In this document: positions 37,677 to 48,002 of the stretch, piece after piece | Position numbering within the stretch: the first letter of the stretch is position 1 | Layout: every line of letters starts with the position of its first letter | From: an uncultured Clostridia bacterium | GTDB lineage: Bacteria; Bacillota; Clostridia; Oscillospirales; Acutalibacteraceae | Assembly: GCA_947627055.1 (NCBI GenBank) | Contig: CANQUS010000007.1 | Coordinates: forward strand, 1 to 64,000 | DNA length: 64,000 bases | Reading direction: 5' to 3' | Notes under the pieces: generated by a model | The model's database searches: none | Seen by the model: only the letters and a program-made list of their open reading frames with translations | What the model was told of the DNA's origin: nothing | Translations under genes and position numbers: made by a program

Positions 37677-39218
37677 TTACATCGGTATAAGTATCATTCC
37701 GCGAGCGGATATAACATCATCTGTAATGTCATTTTGCATCTTTATTGCTTCTACGCTTGTGCAATAGCTTCTCGCTATACTCCACAGATTTTCTCCCTCG
37801 TCGGCATAATAGATTGTTAGAGCCGCTGTCTTGTCACGCTCTCTTTTTTGGTTTTCATCGGCGCTGACCTCCGACACAGCGCGCTTAGAAGCACATTCCG
37901 TCACTGCCGCATGAAGTGAAATGCCCGCTTTGACCTCCAAGCTTTTTTCACCTGAAATTCTGAAACTCATACCAATAGGCGTAACAACGGGTTTGCATGA
38001 GGGATTGACCGTTTCCCCTATGTCATATTCGCGAGAAAATTCTATCGGACGTTCAGTGTAGAAAACCGCGTTATTTTCATCGCAGCCGAGTATACAGCAG
38101 GTGATTTTACCTTTAAATGACATTTTGTTCTCATCATGCTGAAATTCAGCGGCGCATTGCGGCGAATCGCCGTAAATATCAATGATTCTTGAAATTGTGT
38201 TCTCACCGAGTTTCAAGTCACACTTTTCGGTTATTTCATCATCTATCACAGAGGTGATATGCTTACAGTTCATCTGTTTATATGCTAAATCAAGCTCATA
38301 TGACCGCGAATATACATCATCGACCATTTGCACTGTATCCTCTGCATATATTGCGGCGGTCACGCACAGTTTAGCTTCAAAGCCTATTAGCGTGCTGTCA
38401 TCGTCGAAATCCGATTTTAAACTTGCTTCATAGCTTTGGACGGTCAGATCCATGTCGCACAAGCAATCTTCAGTGGCACCGATCGCATCTACCATTTCAT
38501 TTATCGGAATACTAAACTCCGCTGAATCAAGCTCTCCCGTTTCAAGATCAGTAACATATAAAATTTTTAATACAGCTTCACCCTTTACTATCAGCTTTTC
38601 GGCGGCAATTTTCGGTTCGCTGCGTCTTATATCCAGTTCTGTTCTGATGATCGTTTGCGGAGCGGGACGGTTTCTGCCTATGTCAAGAGTTTCATTGAGA
38701 TTTATCATCCCGTTTGACAGGCACGCAAGTGAGCTTATGGGAACAACGGACACTTTTTGCTCAATATCATCGCCTTGAACAGTTTCCGGTATCTCCTGAC
38801 TACCGTTCGCCATAACGCGAACGGAAACGGTAAATGCTCCGTGAATGTCAAGTCTTCGCGGAGTCAGCGCACGGCAGTTTATGTATTCTGTTTTTAGTGA
38901 AACAGATGTCACGGCGTTCTCCGTTTCGCCCTTAACTGTGAATGAGCATGAAAACGGTGATGAATGTTCACAGCACCTTATCGTCTTATTTTTCGCGTCC
39001 AAATACAGCACTTTTATATTTACAGCGCCGTCGATTTCAAGATTTCCGCCCGAAAGATTCTTTGAGAAAATGCTCGGCACAGCCGTACATTTTAAGATCT
39101 TCTCAATATCGGGACAATAGTCAGGCAGAGTGAAGTCAACATCAACAGGCTGTTCGCTGCTGCCCTCAAAAACAGTCTCACAAATGCTCAGCGCCTTTTT
39201 TAAAAGAACGTATTCCAT
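37677..39218 (-). CDS. SPOCS (DUF3794) domain protein with C-terminal LysM
   Basis: FTLPDYCPDIEKILKC; C-terminal LysM-like IYYADEGENLWSIARSYCTSVEAIKMQNDI. Confidence 0.88.
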   Translation of the reverse strand: MEYVLLKKALSICETVFEGSSEQPVDVDFTLPDYCPDIEKILKCTAVPSIFSKNLSGGNLEIDGAVNIKVLYLDAKNKTIRCCEHSSPFSCSFTVKGETENAVTSVSLKTEYINCRALTPRRLDIHGAFTVSVRVMANGSQEIPETVQGDDIEQKVSVVPISSLACLSNGMINLNETLDIGRNRPAPQTIIRTELDIRRSEPKIAAEKLIVKGEAVLKILYVTDLETGELDSAEFSIPINEMVDAIGATEDCLCDMDLTVQSYEASLKSDFDDDSTLIGFEAKLCVTAAIYAEDTVQMVDDVYSRSYELDLAYKQMNCKHITSVIDDEITEKCDLKLGENTISRIIDIYGDSPQCAAEFQHDENKMSFKGKITCCILGCDENNAVFYTERPIEFSREYDIGETVNPSCKPVVTPIGMSFRISGEKSLEVKAGISLHAAVTECASKRAVSEVSADENQKRERDKTAALTIYYADEGENLWSIARSYCTSVEAIKMQNDITDDVISARGMILIPM

Positions 39219-39289
39219 ATAAGATCCTCTCCTTTTTTAGTTCTAAAAATTTATATGCTGATACGAGAGGATATATAACTCAATAAAAA

Positions 39290-39327
39290 CAAAAAACGCT
39301 GTCTATTGTCAAAGACAATAGCAGCGT
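39290..39327 (-). terminator. Terminator downstream of prfC
   Basis: CGCTG(t)CTATTGTC-AAA-GACAATAGCAGCG stem; reverse-strand read-out ends in TTTTTT. Confidence 0.75.
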
Positions 39328-39339
39328 CGTGAACTATGA

Positions 39340-40923
39340 TTATTTACCAAATTCGGAGAGGTTAAGACCTTTGTTGTGCTCAAGAGCCCATTCTATACTC
39401 CAATCGCTCGTGAAAAGTAGAAGATGATTACCCTTTAGGTCTTCTATACACTTAGTGTCGGATGCAAGGCTGAGTGCTTTCGGATCCATGCCGTCATTTT
39501 CTATCCAGCGAATACGGTCATACGGAAGCCCCTCCATAACTATATCAACACCATACTCGTTTTTCAATCTATATTCAAGGACATCAAATTGCAGCACACC
39601 GACGACGCCTACAATGACTTCCTCCATACCGGCGTCAAGCTCGCGAAAAATCTGTATCGCGCCCTCCTGTGCTATCTGCGTTATTCCCTTGACAAACTGC
39701 TTGCGTTTCATAGTATCCTTGAGACGAACCTTGTTAAAATGCTCCGGCGCAAACGTCGGTATACCCTCAAACTCAAACCTTGCATCAGGAGAGCATACTG
39801 TGTCGCCAATGGAAAAAATACCGGGGTCGAAAACACCGATAATATCACCCGCATACGCTTCGTCTATAACCTCTCTATCCTGAGCCATGAGCTGCTGCGG
39901 CTGAGAAAGGCGGAGCTTTCTGCCGCCCTGAACATGGTAGACCTCCATAGCCTTGTCATATCTGCCGGAGCAGATGCGCATAAAAGCAATTCTGTCGCGA
40001 TGTGCCTTGTTCATATTAGCCTGAATCTTAAATACAAAGGCTGAGAATCTCTCATCAAACGGATCGACCTCGCCATCGACTGTCTTTCTCGGCAACGGAG
40101 GAGTGGTCATATTTATAAATTCCTCAAGGAAAGGCTCAACACCAAAATTAGTCAAAGCCGAACCAAAAAATACCGGAGTAAGCCTACCGTGGCGGACATC
40201 GTCAAGATTCAGTTCATCTCCCGCCCCGTCCAAAAGCTCAATATCATCGCGAAGCGTCTGCGCGAGGTCGTCTCCTATCTTCTCATCCAAGTCGGGATCG
40301 TTTATGCTCAGCTCATCTGCCTCAACCTCCCGCTGACCGTTGTTCGCGGTAAAGGCAAGTATCTCGTTTCTCTTACGGTCATAAACACCCTTAAATTCCT
40401 TTCCGCAGCCGATAGGCCAATTTATGGGGCAGGTCTTTATTCCGAGAACATCCTCTATATCCTCAAGCAGATCGTATGGGCTTTTCGCCTCTCTGTCCAT
40501 CTTGTTTATAAAAGTAAAGATAGGAATATCCCGCAGGAGACAAACCTTAAAGAGCTTTTTTGTTTGGTTTTCGACACCCTTTGAGGCATCTATGACCATA
40601 ACTGCGGAATCAGCCGCCATAAGCGTCCTGTAGGTATCTTCGGAAAAGTCCTGATGTCCCGGTGTGTCTATTATATTTATACAGCAGCCGTTATATTCAA
40701 ACTGCATAACTGATGACGTGACGGAAATGCCCCTTTGCTTTTCTATATCCATCCAGTCAGAAACAGCGTGCTTATCCGTCTTTTTTCCTTTGACAGAGCC
40801 TGCGAGCTGGATCGCTCCGCTGTACAAGAGCAGCTTTTCGGTCAGCGTGGTTTTACCTGCATCGGGGTGCGATATTATTGCAAAGGTTCTTCGCTTTTCA
40901 ATCATTTCTCTGTTATTAGGCAA
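39340..40923 (-). CDS. prfC: Peptide chain release factor 3
   Basis: ISHPDAGKTTLTEKLLLYSGAIQLAGSVKGKK; SDWMDIEKQRGISVTSSVMQF; DTPGHQDFSEDTYRTL. Confidence 0.96.
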   Translation of the reverse strand: MPNNREMIEKRRTFAIISHPDAGKTTLTEKLLLYSGAIQLAGSVKGKKTDKHAVSDWMDIEKQRGISVTSSVMQFEYNGCCINIIDTPGHQDFSEDTYRTLMAADSAVMVIDASKGVENQTKKLFKVCLLRDIPIFTFINKMDREAKSPYDLLEDIEDVLGIKTCPINWPIGCGKEFKGVYDRKRNEILAFTANNGQREVEADELSINDPDLDEKIGDDLAQTLRDDIELLDGAGDELNLDDVRHGRLTPVFFGSALTNFGVEPFLEEFINMTTPPLPRKTVDGEVDPFDERFSAFVFKIQANMNKAHRDRIAFMRICSGRYDKAMEVYHVQGGRKLRLSQPQQLMAQDREVIDEAYAGDIIGVFDPGIFSIGDTVCSPDARFEFEGIPTFAPEHFNKVRLKDTMKRKQFVKGITQIAQEGAIQIFRELDAGMEEVIVGVVGVLQFDVLEYRLKNEYGVDIVMEGLPYDRIRWIENDGMDPKALSLASDTKCIEDLKGNHLLLFTSDWSIEWALEHNKGLNLSEFGK

Positions 40924-40949
40924 GGTTACTCCTCCAAAAAATCTATATT

Positions 40950-42065
40950 TTAATACGCGCTAAGCTCCCAAAGAGAGTAGTACCATGATGGCAAAACAGC
41001 GGCATATTGTGTCCTATTTGGACTTGCGACCACATACATGAATTTGTTGCACAGCTTTGCGTTGCAAAGATGAAATTTGTCAAGGATCACTGTAGAGATA
41101 AATACATCTCTGTCATTACTGAGAACTCCGTTATACTTAAAATTAAAAAATCTTTTTGTATCGTCTTGAATAGCGTTTATCAAGTCTATATCAGCATCGC
41201 CAAGCCTTATATCGGAATATGGCGGATCAACGAATTTATTTGCAATCTGCTTCAGCTCATAGGGATTTGATATAAAGTATGGGTCGGTGCTGTACACAAC
41301 AACAGTAGGAACAGTAAATCTTGACAGACCCGACTCTACACTCGGACTGTTTATATCAATCATCTGATTATAAATGTCATTATCAGTTGCTCTTATTACA
41401 GCGCAGGGATAAATATCACCGCTTTCGATTATGGTGCGATAATTATCGTAAATACCCTTTATAGGGTCACCCGCAGCAAGAAGTCTCTCAACTATTGTGT
41501 CACTACCGAGCTTATCGATCCTTTTATTTTTCATGCGCTTTTCAAGGAAATTTCTCCGTGTTTTCGGCATATATTCTGAAACGATTCGTGCAAGCTCATT
41601 ATCGTCAACATCTACATGGGCGCATACAACCTGTTTTCTCCCTTTTGAGAAAAAGGTGAGCAATATTGATAAAAACAATAAACAGGCAGTCAAAAGCATA
41701 ATGACCACTGTCGCTATTACGCCTACTGTATGACCCGTCGCATCGCCTAATACGGCATTGTCGGGATTGTCCCTATCGTAAACTAAATCTATATAGTCTC
41801 CGTATATGAGATCATATCCGAGAAAACCGTAATAATTATGTATCATACCTGACTCGTCAGTGTACTGTGCAGTGCCTGTTGTACTTTTTCGAGCGCCTTT
41901 TCTGTAGTCAATATCAATAATTTTAGCCTGAGTATGTATGCCATTATTATATGTACTCGAGCCGCTCAAATATTTTGGAAAAAGTACAATACTTCCAACA
42001 CAAAGAACAATAGTCAATGCCCAGCATAATAAAGTGGTACGTTTCTGTGTATTTATCCTCTTCAT
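40950..42065 (-). CDS. Membrane protein with DUF3592-like N-terminal domain, function unknown
   Basis: Two TM segments flanking an extracytoplasmic YTDESGMIHNYYGFLGYDLIYGDYIDLVYDRDNPDNAVLGD segment. Confidence 0.7.
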   Translation of the reverse strand: MKRINTQKRTTLLCWALTIVLCVGSIVLFPKYLSGSSTYNNGIHTQAKIIDIDYRKGARKSTTGTAQYTDESGMIHNYYGFLGYDLIYGDYIDLVYDRDNPDNAVLGDATGHTVGVIATVVIMLLTACLLFLSILLTFFSKGRKQVVCAHVDVDDNELARIVSEYMPKTRRNFLEKRMKNKRIDKLGSDTIVERLLAAGDPIKGIYDNYRTIIESGDIYPCAVIRATDNDIYNQMIDINSPSVESGLSRFTVPTVVVYSTDPYFISNPYELKQIANKFVDPPYSDIRLGDADIDLINAIQDDTKRFFNFKYNGVLSNDRDVFISTVILDKFHLCNAKLCNKFMYVVASPNRTQYAAVLPSWYYSLWELSAY

Positions 42066-42095
42066 AAAAAATTCCTCCGCAGTTTATATAACATT

Positions 42096-43289
42096 TTAAC
42101 GAATGATTTTTCTCAAGCATTCGATCACATATTCCGCCTGTTCGTCGGTCATTTTTGAAAACAGAGGCAATGTCATTTCATTTTTGAAAAGCTCATACGC
42201 ATTTGGGAAGTCGTTAATATTATATCCCAAATTTTTGTACGCGGTAAGCATGGGTAACGGCTTGTAGTGAACGTTAGTCACTACACCAAGCTCAGCCATT
42301 TCAGATATTACTTTGTTGCGGAAGTCAGGATCGCGTCCCAACATACGGGAAATATACAGATGACCGCTGGACTTGAAGTCATCTCCATAATGGTGCATAT
42401 AGTCGATCCCGAGGATTTTAAGCTCTGAATTATAATATTCAATAATTTCCCTTCGCCTTTTAAGCATATCGCTGTAACGCCTTAGTTGAACCAGACCTAT
42501 TGACGCGGTTATATCAGTCATATTGCATTTATAAAAGGGCGCGACAATATCATATTCCCAAGCGCCCGCCCTTGTCTTGGCAAGTGCGTCCTTGTCCTGC
42601 CCATGCAGCGAAAGAAGCATATACTGTTTATAAAGCTCCTCATTGTCGATGAAAGCCCTATCGCGCCATGTTACGACTCCGCCCTCAGCTGTTGTGAGAT
42701 TTTTTACAGCATGAAAAGAAAATGCGGTAAAGTCAGCCGCCTGACCGCTCCTTTTTGACTTATATTCCGCGCCGAAGGAGTGTGCGGCATCAGCAAGTAT
42801 AATAATCCGGCCGAAATTTTTTTGTATTTCATTTTTAGGCTTAAAAAGAGATCTCTTTGATTCAACTACATCAAAGAGCTTATCATAATCACACATTACG
42901 CCGCCTATATCCACAGGAATAACAGCCTTTGTTTTCTCTGTTATCGCACTTGATACAGCATCCGAAGCGAGATGAAAGCTGCCCTTAGCACAATCTACTA
43001 AAACAGGCTTTGCACCGACATGACAAACCACGCTTGCCGAGGCGGTATATGTGTAAGCGGGAACAATGACCTCGTCTCCGCTGCCTACACCGAGTATTCT
43101 CAACGTCATTTCAAGACATGACGTCGCGGAATTAAGGCATACAGCCCTTGATGTACCGCAATACGAAGCGATCTCGTTTTCAAATCGTTTTGTTTTCGGT
43201 CCTGTCGTTATCCAACCGCTGCGAAGCGTATCTATGACCTCACTTATTTCTTCCTCGCCTATATCGGGCGGTGAAAACGGAACTTGCAT
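42096..43289 (-). CDS. DegT/DnrJ/EryC1/StrS-family sugar aminotransferase
   Basis: VIDTLRSGWITTGPKTKRFE; ADAAHSFGAEYKSKRSG; FTAFSFHAVKNLTTAEGGVV. Start at ATG 43289 after GGAGG. Confidence 0.92.
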   Translation of the reverse strand: MQVPFSPPDIGEEEISEVIDTLRSGWITTGPKTKRFENEIASYCGTSRAVCLNSATSCLEMTLRILGVGSGDEVIVPAYTYTASASVVCHVGAKPVLVDCAKGSFHLASDAVSSAITEKTKAVIPVDIGGVMCDYDKLFDVVESKRSLFKPKNEIQKNFGRIIILADAAHSFGAEYKSKRSGQAADFTAFSFHAVKNLTTAEGGVVTWRDRAFIDNEELYKQYMLLSLHGQDKDALAKTRAGAWEYDIVAPFYKCNMTDITASIGLVQLRRYSDMLKRRREIIEYYNSELKILGIDYMHHYGDDFKSSGHLYISRMLGRDPDFRNKVISEMAELGVVTNVHYKPLPMLTAYKNLGYNINDFPNAYELFKNEMTLPLFSKMTDEQAEYVIECLRKIIR

Positions 43290-43336
43290 TGCTTTTTCCT
43301 CCGTAAATTTTTTAATCACTAAAGATTATAGAAAAA

Positions 43337-44053
43337 TCACTCATCACTACATTTTTCTTTTGCGACAGCATTTGCGATCCGGTAATCGCTGACGGTTGTT
43401 ATTTTCATATTGGAAACATCACCGCGAATAAGCTCTACATGAGCTCCTCTGACAAAGCAAATTTTGCAGGCGTCTGTAAGGCTCTCTCTTTCCTCGTCGG
43501 TAAGTTCACTGTATAGTTTCTTTAACAGACTTATATTAAAGCTCTGCGGAGTCTGTGACTGATAGATATAGCTTCTGTTCGGTATATCGGTGATATTTTT
43601 TCCATCAACCGATACGACTATCGTATCAACAGCGGGAATGACCGTATCACAAGCGCCAAACCTCAGCGCTGCTTCAATATTTTCCTCTATCATTTTAAGT
43701 GTTACAAACGGGCGAACCGAATCGTGAGTAACTATAATATGCTCGTCACTCTCACCAAACTCTTTTTCTATGTCAAATATAATATTGAAAATAGTAGAGT
43801 TTCTGTCCTCACCGCCGTTTGATATTCTGATCCGAGAATCGTTAATTTTGTATTCGGCAAGCAGATCACTCATATGTGACAGCCAGTTTGGATGAACACC
43901 AATATAAATATAGTCGAGCTTTTCAGAGGTTAAAAATTTTTCCAGCGTGTGAATGATTATCGGCTTACCCGTAAGCGGCAGGAATTGCTTTGGCATAGAC
44001 GCTATATTCATGCGCGAGCCGACTCCTCCCGCTACTATTGCCGCAAAAACCAT
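43337..44053 (-). CDS. Cytidylyltransferase of the IspD/TarI family (TarI-like)
   Basis: AAIVAGGVGSRMNIASMPKQFLPLTGKPIIIHTLEKF; THDSVRPFVTLKMIEENI; DIPNRSYIYQSQTPQSF; start ATG 44053. Confidence 0.85.
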   Translation of the reverse strand: MVFAAIVAGGVGSRMNIASMPKQFLPLTGKPIIIHTLEKFLTSEKLDYIYIGVHPNWLSHMSDLLAEYKINDSRIRISNGGEDRNSTIFNIIFDIEKEFGESDEHIIVTHDSVRPFVTLKMIEENIEAALRFGACDTVIPAVDTIVVSVDGKNITDIPNRSYIYQSQTPQSFNISLLKKLYSELTDEERESLTDACKICFVRGAHVELIRGDVSNMKITTVSDYRIANAVAKEKCSDE

Positions 44054-44078
44054 TTTATCAACTCCAATATGTAACACG

Positions 44079-44945
44079 TTAATCGGTATTTTTTAATACT
44101 TCCTTGTAGCTTTTTTCGGCATCTAAAATAAGTATGTCGTGGTGCGGCTTTCGTTCCTCCTCGGGAGGAAGCTTCATATAATCCCCGAAAGCCATCGTGA
44201 GATATTTGTCATAGCCTACCGGAACGGGAACCATGATACCCTCAAACTCCTTGTAAACAGCGCTCGCAAACAAATCCTTGGGATATTCGTTCTGCATGGA
44301 ATAAACACCTTCGCAAAGCTCTGTTATATATTCGCATTCAGATATTTTATATTTAGTCATTCGCCTCTCAGCATTGCGCCATATTTTTTCACGAGTTTTA
44401 GGAGATTTAAAAATCGAAAGGAGAACTCTGCTGCCGAAAGCCATAAAGCCACCGTGCTTTTCGGGAACAATCTGCGCTAAAAAAAGCGAAAATATCATTG
44501 CGTTGATCTTCTGAAGCCTTCGTTTTAATCTGCCGCTCGGGCAGCCGTCAAGAGGGAATACATCCATCATTATCCCAAACGGTATATTAAGATGCGCCTG
44601 ATTAGCCTTAACGCAGGTCGTTTCAACGTCAACTATAGTTATAAACAGGTTGCCTGTAAAAATATTATCATCTGTTTTCAACAGCTTGAACCGCTCATGC
44701 TCGTCATTTTTCCAAAGTTTGTATAGACGTTCGTAATCGTCACGGGGCATGAGAATATCAATATCATCATCCCAAGGGATAAAGCCTTTGTTTCTCAATG
44801 CACCTATACAACCGCCGCCGCACATAAAAAACTTGAGATTATTTCTTTCGCAAAATTCCTTAAAATAAACAAGCGTATCAAGCTCCTTAAGCTGGAGCTT
44901 TCTCAGTCTTTCGGGAGTAAATTCGTATAGCTTTTGGTTTTCCAT
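44079..44945 (-). CDS. LicD family phosphotransferase
   Basis: FCERNNLKFFMCGGGCIGALRNKGFIPWDDDIDILMPRDDYERL. Confidence 0.93.
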   Translation of the reverse strand: MENQKLYEFTPERLRKLQLKELDTLVYFKEFCERNNLKFFMCGGGCIGALRNKGFIPWDDDIDILMPRDDYERLYKLWKNDEHERFKLLKTDDNIFTGNLFITIVDVETTCVKANQAHLNIPFGIMMDVFPLDGCPSGRLKRRLQKINAMIFSLFLAQIVPEKHGGFMAFGSRVLLSIFKSPKTREKIWRNAERRMTKYKISECEYITELCEGVYSMQNEYPKDLFASAVYKEFEGIMVPVPVGYDKYLTMAFGDYMKLPPEEERKPHHDILILDAEKSYKEVLKNTD

Positions 44946-44962
44946 TAGCTGACACCCTTTAG

Positions 44963-45820
44963 TTATATCAAACCATTCTGAATTTTTGCCGCCATGAGCG
45001 TATTTTTCATAAGCATAGCGATCGTCATAGGGCCTACGCCTCCCGGCACAGGGGTTATATACGATGCTTTCGGCTCAACGCTGTCGAAGTCAACATCACC
45101 GCATAGCTTGCCGTTTTCATCTCTGTCCATACCAACATCTATAACGACCGCACCGTTCTTGACCATATCGCCCGTTACAAACTTAGGCTTGCCGACAGCG
45201 GCAACGAGTATATCGGCATTTCGCGTGATCTCTGATAAATTTTTTGTTCTGCTGTGAGTTATCGTAACCGTTCCGTTCTCATGGAGAAGAAGCATTGCCA
45301 TAGGCTTGCCTACTATATTGCTTCTGCCTATGACAACGCAGTTCTTGCCGCATATTTCTATATTTTCGGAATGGATAAGCTCCATAACTCCCGCGGGAGT
45401 ACACGGAAGGAAATGATAGTCGCCTATCATGATTCTTCCTACATTTGAAACGTGGAACGCGTCAACATCCTTTTCGGGGCTTATTGCCTCAATAACAGCC
45501 TTTTCGTTAATGTGCTTAGGTAATGGGAGCTGTACAAGTATACCATTTATTTCCGGTGAGGCATTCAGCTTTTTGACAAGCGCGATCAGTTCTTCCTGCG
45601 TCGTTTCAGCAGACAGAGCGTATTCCTCAGATTTAAATCCTACCTCAGCGCAAGCCTTTTTCTTGTTATTAACATAAACTCTTGACGCGGGGTCATCGCC
45701 GACTATTACGACCGCAAGACCAGGAACAATGCCATTCTTAGCTTTAATTGACTCTGTCTCACGTTTTACATCATCACGAACCCTTTGAGAAACAATTTTT
45801 CCACTGATTATCTTTGCCAT
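44963..45820 (-). CDS. folD: Methylenetetrahydrofolate dehydrogenase/cyclohydrolase
   Basis: GDDPASRVYVNNKKKACAEVGF; GILVQLPLPKHI; VIGRSNIVGKPMA; TPVPGGVGPMTIAMLMKNT. Confidence 0.97.
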   Translation of the reverse strand: MAKIISGKIVSQRVRDDVKRETESIKAKNGIVPGLAVVIVGDDPASRVYVNNKKKACAEVGFKSEEYALSAETTQEELIALVKKLNASPEINGILVQLPLPKHINEKAVIEAISPEKDVDAFHVSNVGRIMIGDYHFLPCTPAGVMELIHSENIEICGKNCVVIGRSNIVGKPMAMLLLHENGTVTITHSRTKNLSEITRNADILVAAVGKPKFVTGDMVKNGAVVIDVGMDRDENGKLCGDVDFDSVEPKASYITPVPGGVGPMTIAMLMKNTLMAAKIQNGLI

Positions 45821-45835
45821 TTTAAACACCTCTGA

Positions 45836-46684
45836 TTAAGCTTCAGTTGATATTTTTTCCTCTTCATTCTCTTTATTGATATTTTCAGATAAAGTATTTT
45901 TCTTTCTGAATACTATCAACAACACAATGCCGACTATCACAACAGCAGCAGAAAGTATCTGCGATACACGGAGATTAAGCAACGGCGTATAAAGGCTGTC
46001 CGTTCTCAAACCCTCCACAAACATTCTCTCTGTCCCGTACCACACGAGGTACAGCAAAAATACCTGCCCGTTATACTTTCTGAATCTTTTGCTGAAAAAG
46101 TGCAGAAGGACAAATCCTAAAATACACCAAAGCGACTCATACAAAAAGCACGGGTGAACAGTGACATTTCCCGTGTTTTCGCTCATCATTCCCCACGGCA
46201 GATCCGTCTGTGTACCGAATGCTTCCTGATTGACGAAATTTCCCCAGCGGCCTATCCCCTGTCCTATCAAAAATCCGATGGCAGCAACATCAAGTACCGA
46301 CGGAATATTAAGTCTGAGAATTTTTGCTACTGTACAGCCGCCGAGCAGCGCGCCTATGATTCCTCCGTATATAGCCAAACCACCATCATGTATCGCAAAT
46401 ATTTTCGATGGATTCACACTGTAATAATCCCATGAAAAGAAAACATAATACAATCTCGCACCTAATATCGCGGTTATAAGACCCACGATAACACAGTCCA
46501 GAAATTTATCACTCGGTATTTTATACCGCTTCAGGTTAGACAACGCATAGATAAATGCCAAAATAAAGCCGATTCCTATTATAATCCCATACCAATAGAT
46601 GTGGTAGTCACCGATCGAAAAGGCGATGTTGTTTATATTAAGGCTTATACCCAAACGAGGAAATGAAACATTAAGCTCGGACAT
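45836..46684 (-). CDS. lgt: Prolipoprotein diacylglyceryl transferase
   Basis: IYWYGIIIGIGFILAF; AIYGGIIGALLGG; GQGIGRWGNFVNQEAFG. Confidence 0.96.
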   Translation of the reverse strand: MSELNVSFPRLGISLNINNIAFSIGDYHIYWYGIIIGIGFILAFIYALSNLKRYKIPSDKFLDCVIVGLITAILGARLYYVFFSWDYYSVNPSKIFAIHDGGLAIYGGIIGALLGGCTVAKILRLNIPSVLDVAAIGFLIGQGIGRWGNFVNQEAFGTQTDLPWGMMSENTGNVTVHPCFLYESLWCILGFVLLHFFSKRFRKYNGQVFLLYLVWYGTERMFVEGLRTDSLYTPLLNLRVSQILSAAVVIVGIVLLIVFRKKNTLSENINKENEEEKISTEA

Positions 46685-46701
46685 ATTATCACTTCGACTT
46701 C

Positions 46702-47967
46702 CTATCTGACTATTGAAAGAGTTGTATTATCAGCGTCAAGCTGAGATCTTAACCTTTCGTTTACATCATCGAGAGTAGCGGCGGCTACAGCGTCAATATA
46801 ATTATAAAGCTCTCTGCCGGCAAAGTCGAACGATGCCATGATGGTCGCAATATTTTCGGGACTGTTTAACGCGGCAACATTCTTGCCATATACCAAACTC
46901 TTTGCCCTGTTGAACTCAATTTCCGAAATTCCTGTTTTATGAAGCTCACAGGAGGCGTCCTTTATTATTTTTGCAGTCTTTTCGGGGTCATGGGACTCGG
47001 CTGAAAATATGACCGCACGGTAACCCATCTCTTCAAAATATTCAAACCCGAATGACTGATTTATGAGTTCCTCATCAAGAAGTCTCCTGTAAAGCGGAGA
47101 CGCCTCGCTCGCAAATGCCGAGAGAAGTATATCTGTTTGTGCAAGCTCCTTTGCGGTCAGTCTCCTGTCGCCTGCCTCCTCCTTGAAACCGAGCTGGAAC
47201 AACGGAACCGCAACCGAGAGCTTTTGCTCCACAAAGTTCTTCCCGACCTCATACGGTTCATTAGGAAATAGAGATCTCGTGTTGAGCGGTTCATCCTTTT
47301 TGGTCAGGATCTCATCAGCAACTGCTATGACCTGTTCGGGTGTAACATTGCCCGCGACGGCAAGAACCATGTTATTAAGGTTATAATAGGCATTGTAGCA
47401 GGTATAGAGAAGCTCTGGAGTGATTTTGGCTATTGTTTCAACAGTTCCCGCTATATCCTTTCTCACAGGGTGTTTCTGGAACATAGCGTCCAAAAGGTTT
47501 ATCATGACGCGCCAGTCGGGACTGTCGTCGTACATCTTGATTTCCTGACCTATTATCCCCTGTTCCTTGGCGACTGTTTCTTTTGTAAAATAGGGGTTTC
47601 GTACAAATTCGAGAAGTATCCTCAGGCTCTCGTCAAGTTTCTCGGTACATGAGAATAGATAGCACGTCGTATTAAACGAGGTATAGGCGTTCGCGTTCGC
47701 TCCCGTCTTTGCATACTTGGTAAACGCATCGCCGTCCTCACTCTCAAACAGCTTATGCTCAAGGTAGTGAGCTATCCCGTCGGGAACGGTCACCTCCTCA
47801 CCGTTTGTTACAAAGTTAGAGTTGACAGAGCCGAAGTGTGTACCGAATATCGCATAAGAGGACTTATAGCCCTCCTTGGGCGCGACATATATTGTAAGTC
47901 CTGAATCATGGTTAATTTTATAATATTTATCTCGGAGCTTTTCGCTTACTATTTCTTTTATTTCCAT
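46702..47967 (-). CDS. M16-family metallopeptidase (YmfH-like)
   Basis: HYLEHKLFE (inverted HxxEH motif), E downstream; paired with a second M16-like protein. Confidence 0.9.
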   Translation of the reverse strand: MEIKEIVSEKLRDKYYKINHDSGLTIYVAPKEGYKSSYAIFGTHFGSVNSNFVTNGEEVTVPDGIAHYLEHKLFESEDGDAFTKYAKTGANANAYTSFNTTCYLFSCTEKLDESLRILLEFVRNPYFTKETVAKEQGIIGQEIKMYDDSPDWRVMINLLDAMFQKHPVRKDIAGTVETIAKITPELLYTCYNAYYNLNNMVLAVAGNVTPEQVIAVADEILTKKDEPLNTRSLFPNEPYEVGKNFVEQKLSVAVPLFQLGFKEEAGDRRLTAKELAQTDILLSAFASEASPLYRRLLDEELINQSFGFEYFEEMGYRAVIFSAESHDPEKTAKIIKDASCELHKTGISEIEFNRAKSLVYGKNVAALNSPENIATIMASFDFAGRELYNYIDAVAAATLDDVNERLRSQLDADNTTLSIVR

Positions 47968-48002
47968 AAAAATCAAAATCTCCTTTCGCTATAAAAGCTC
48001 TA

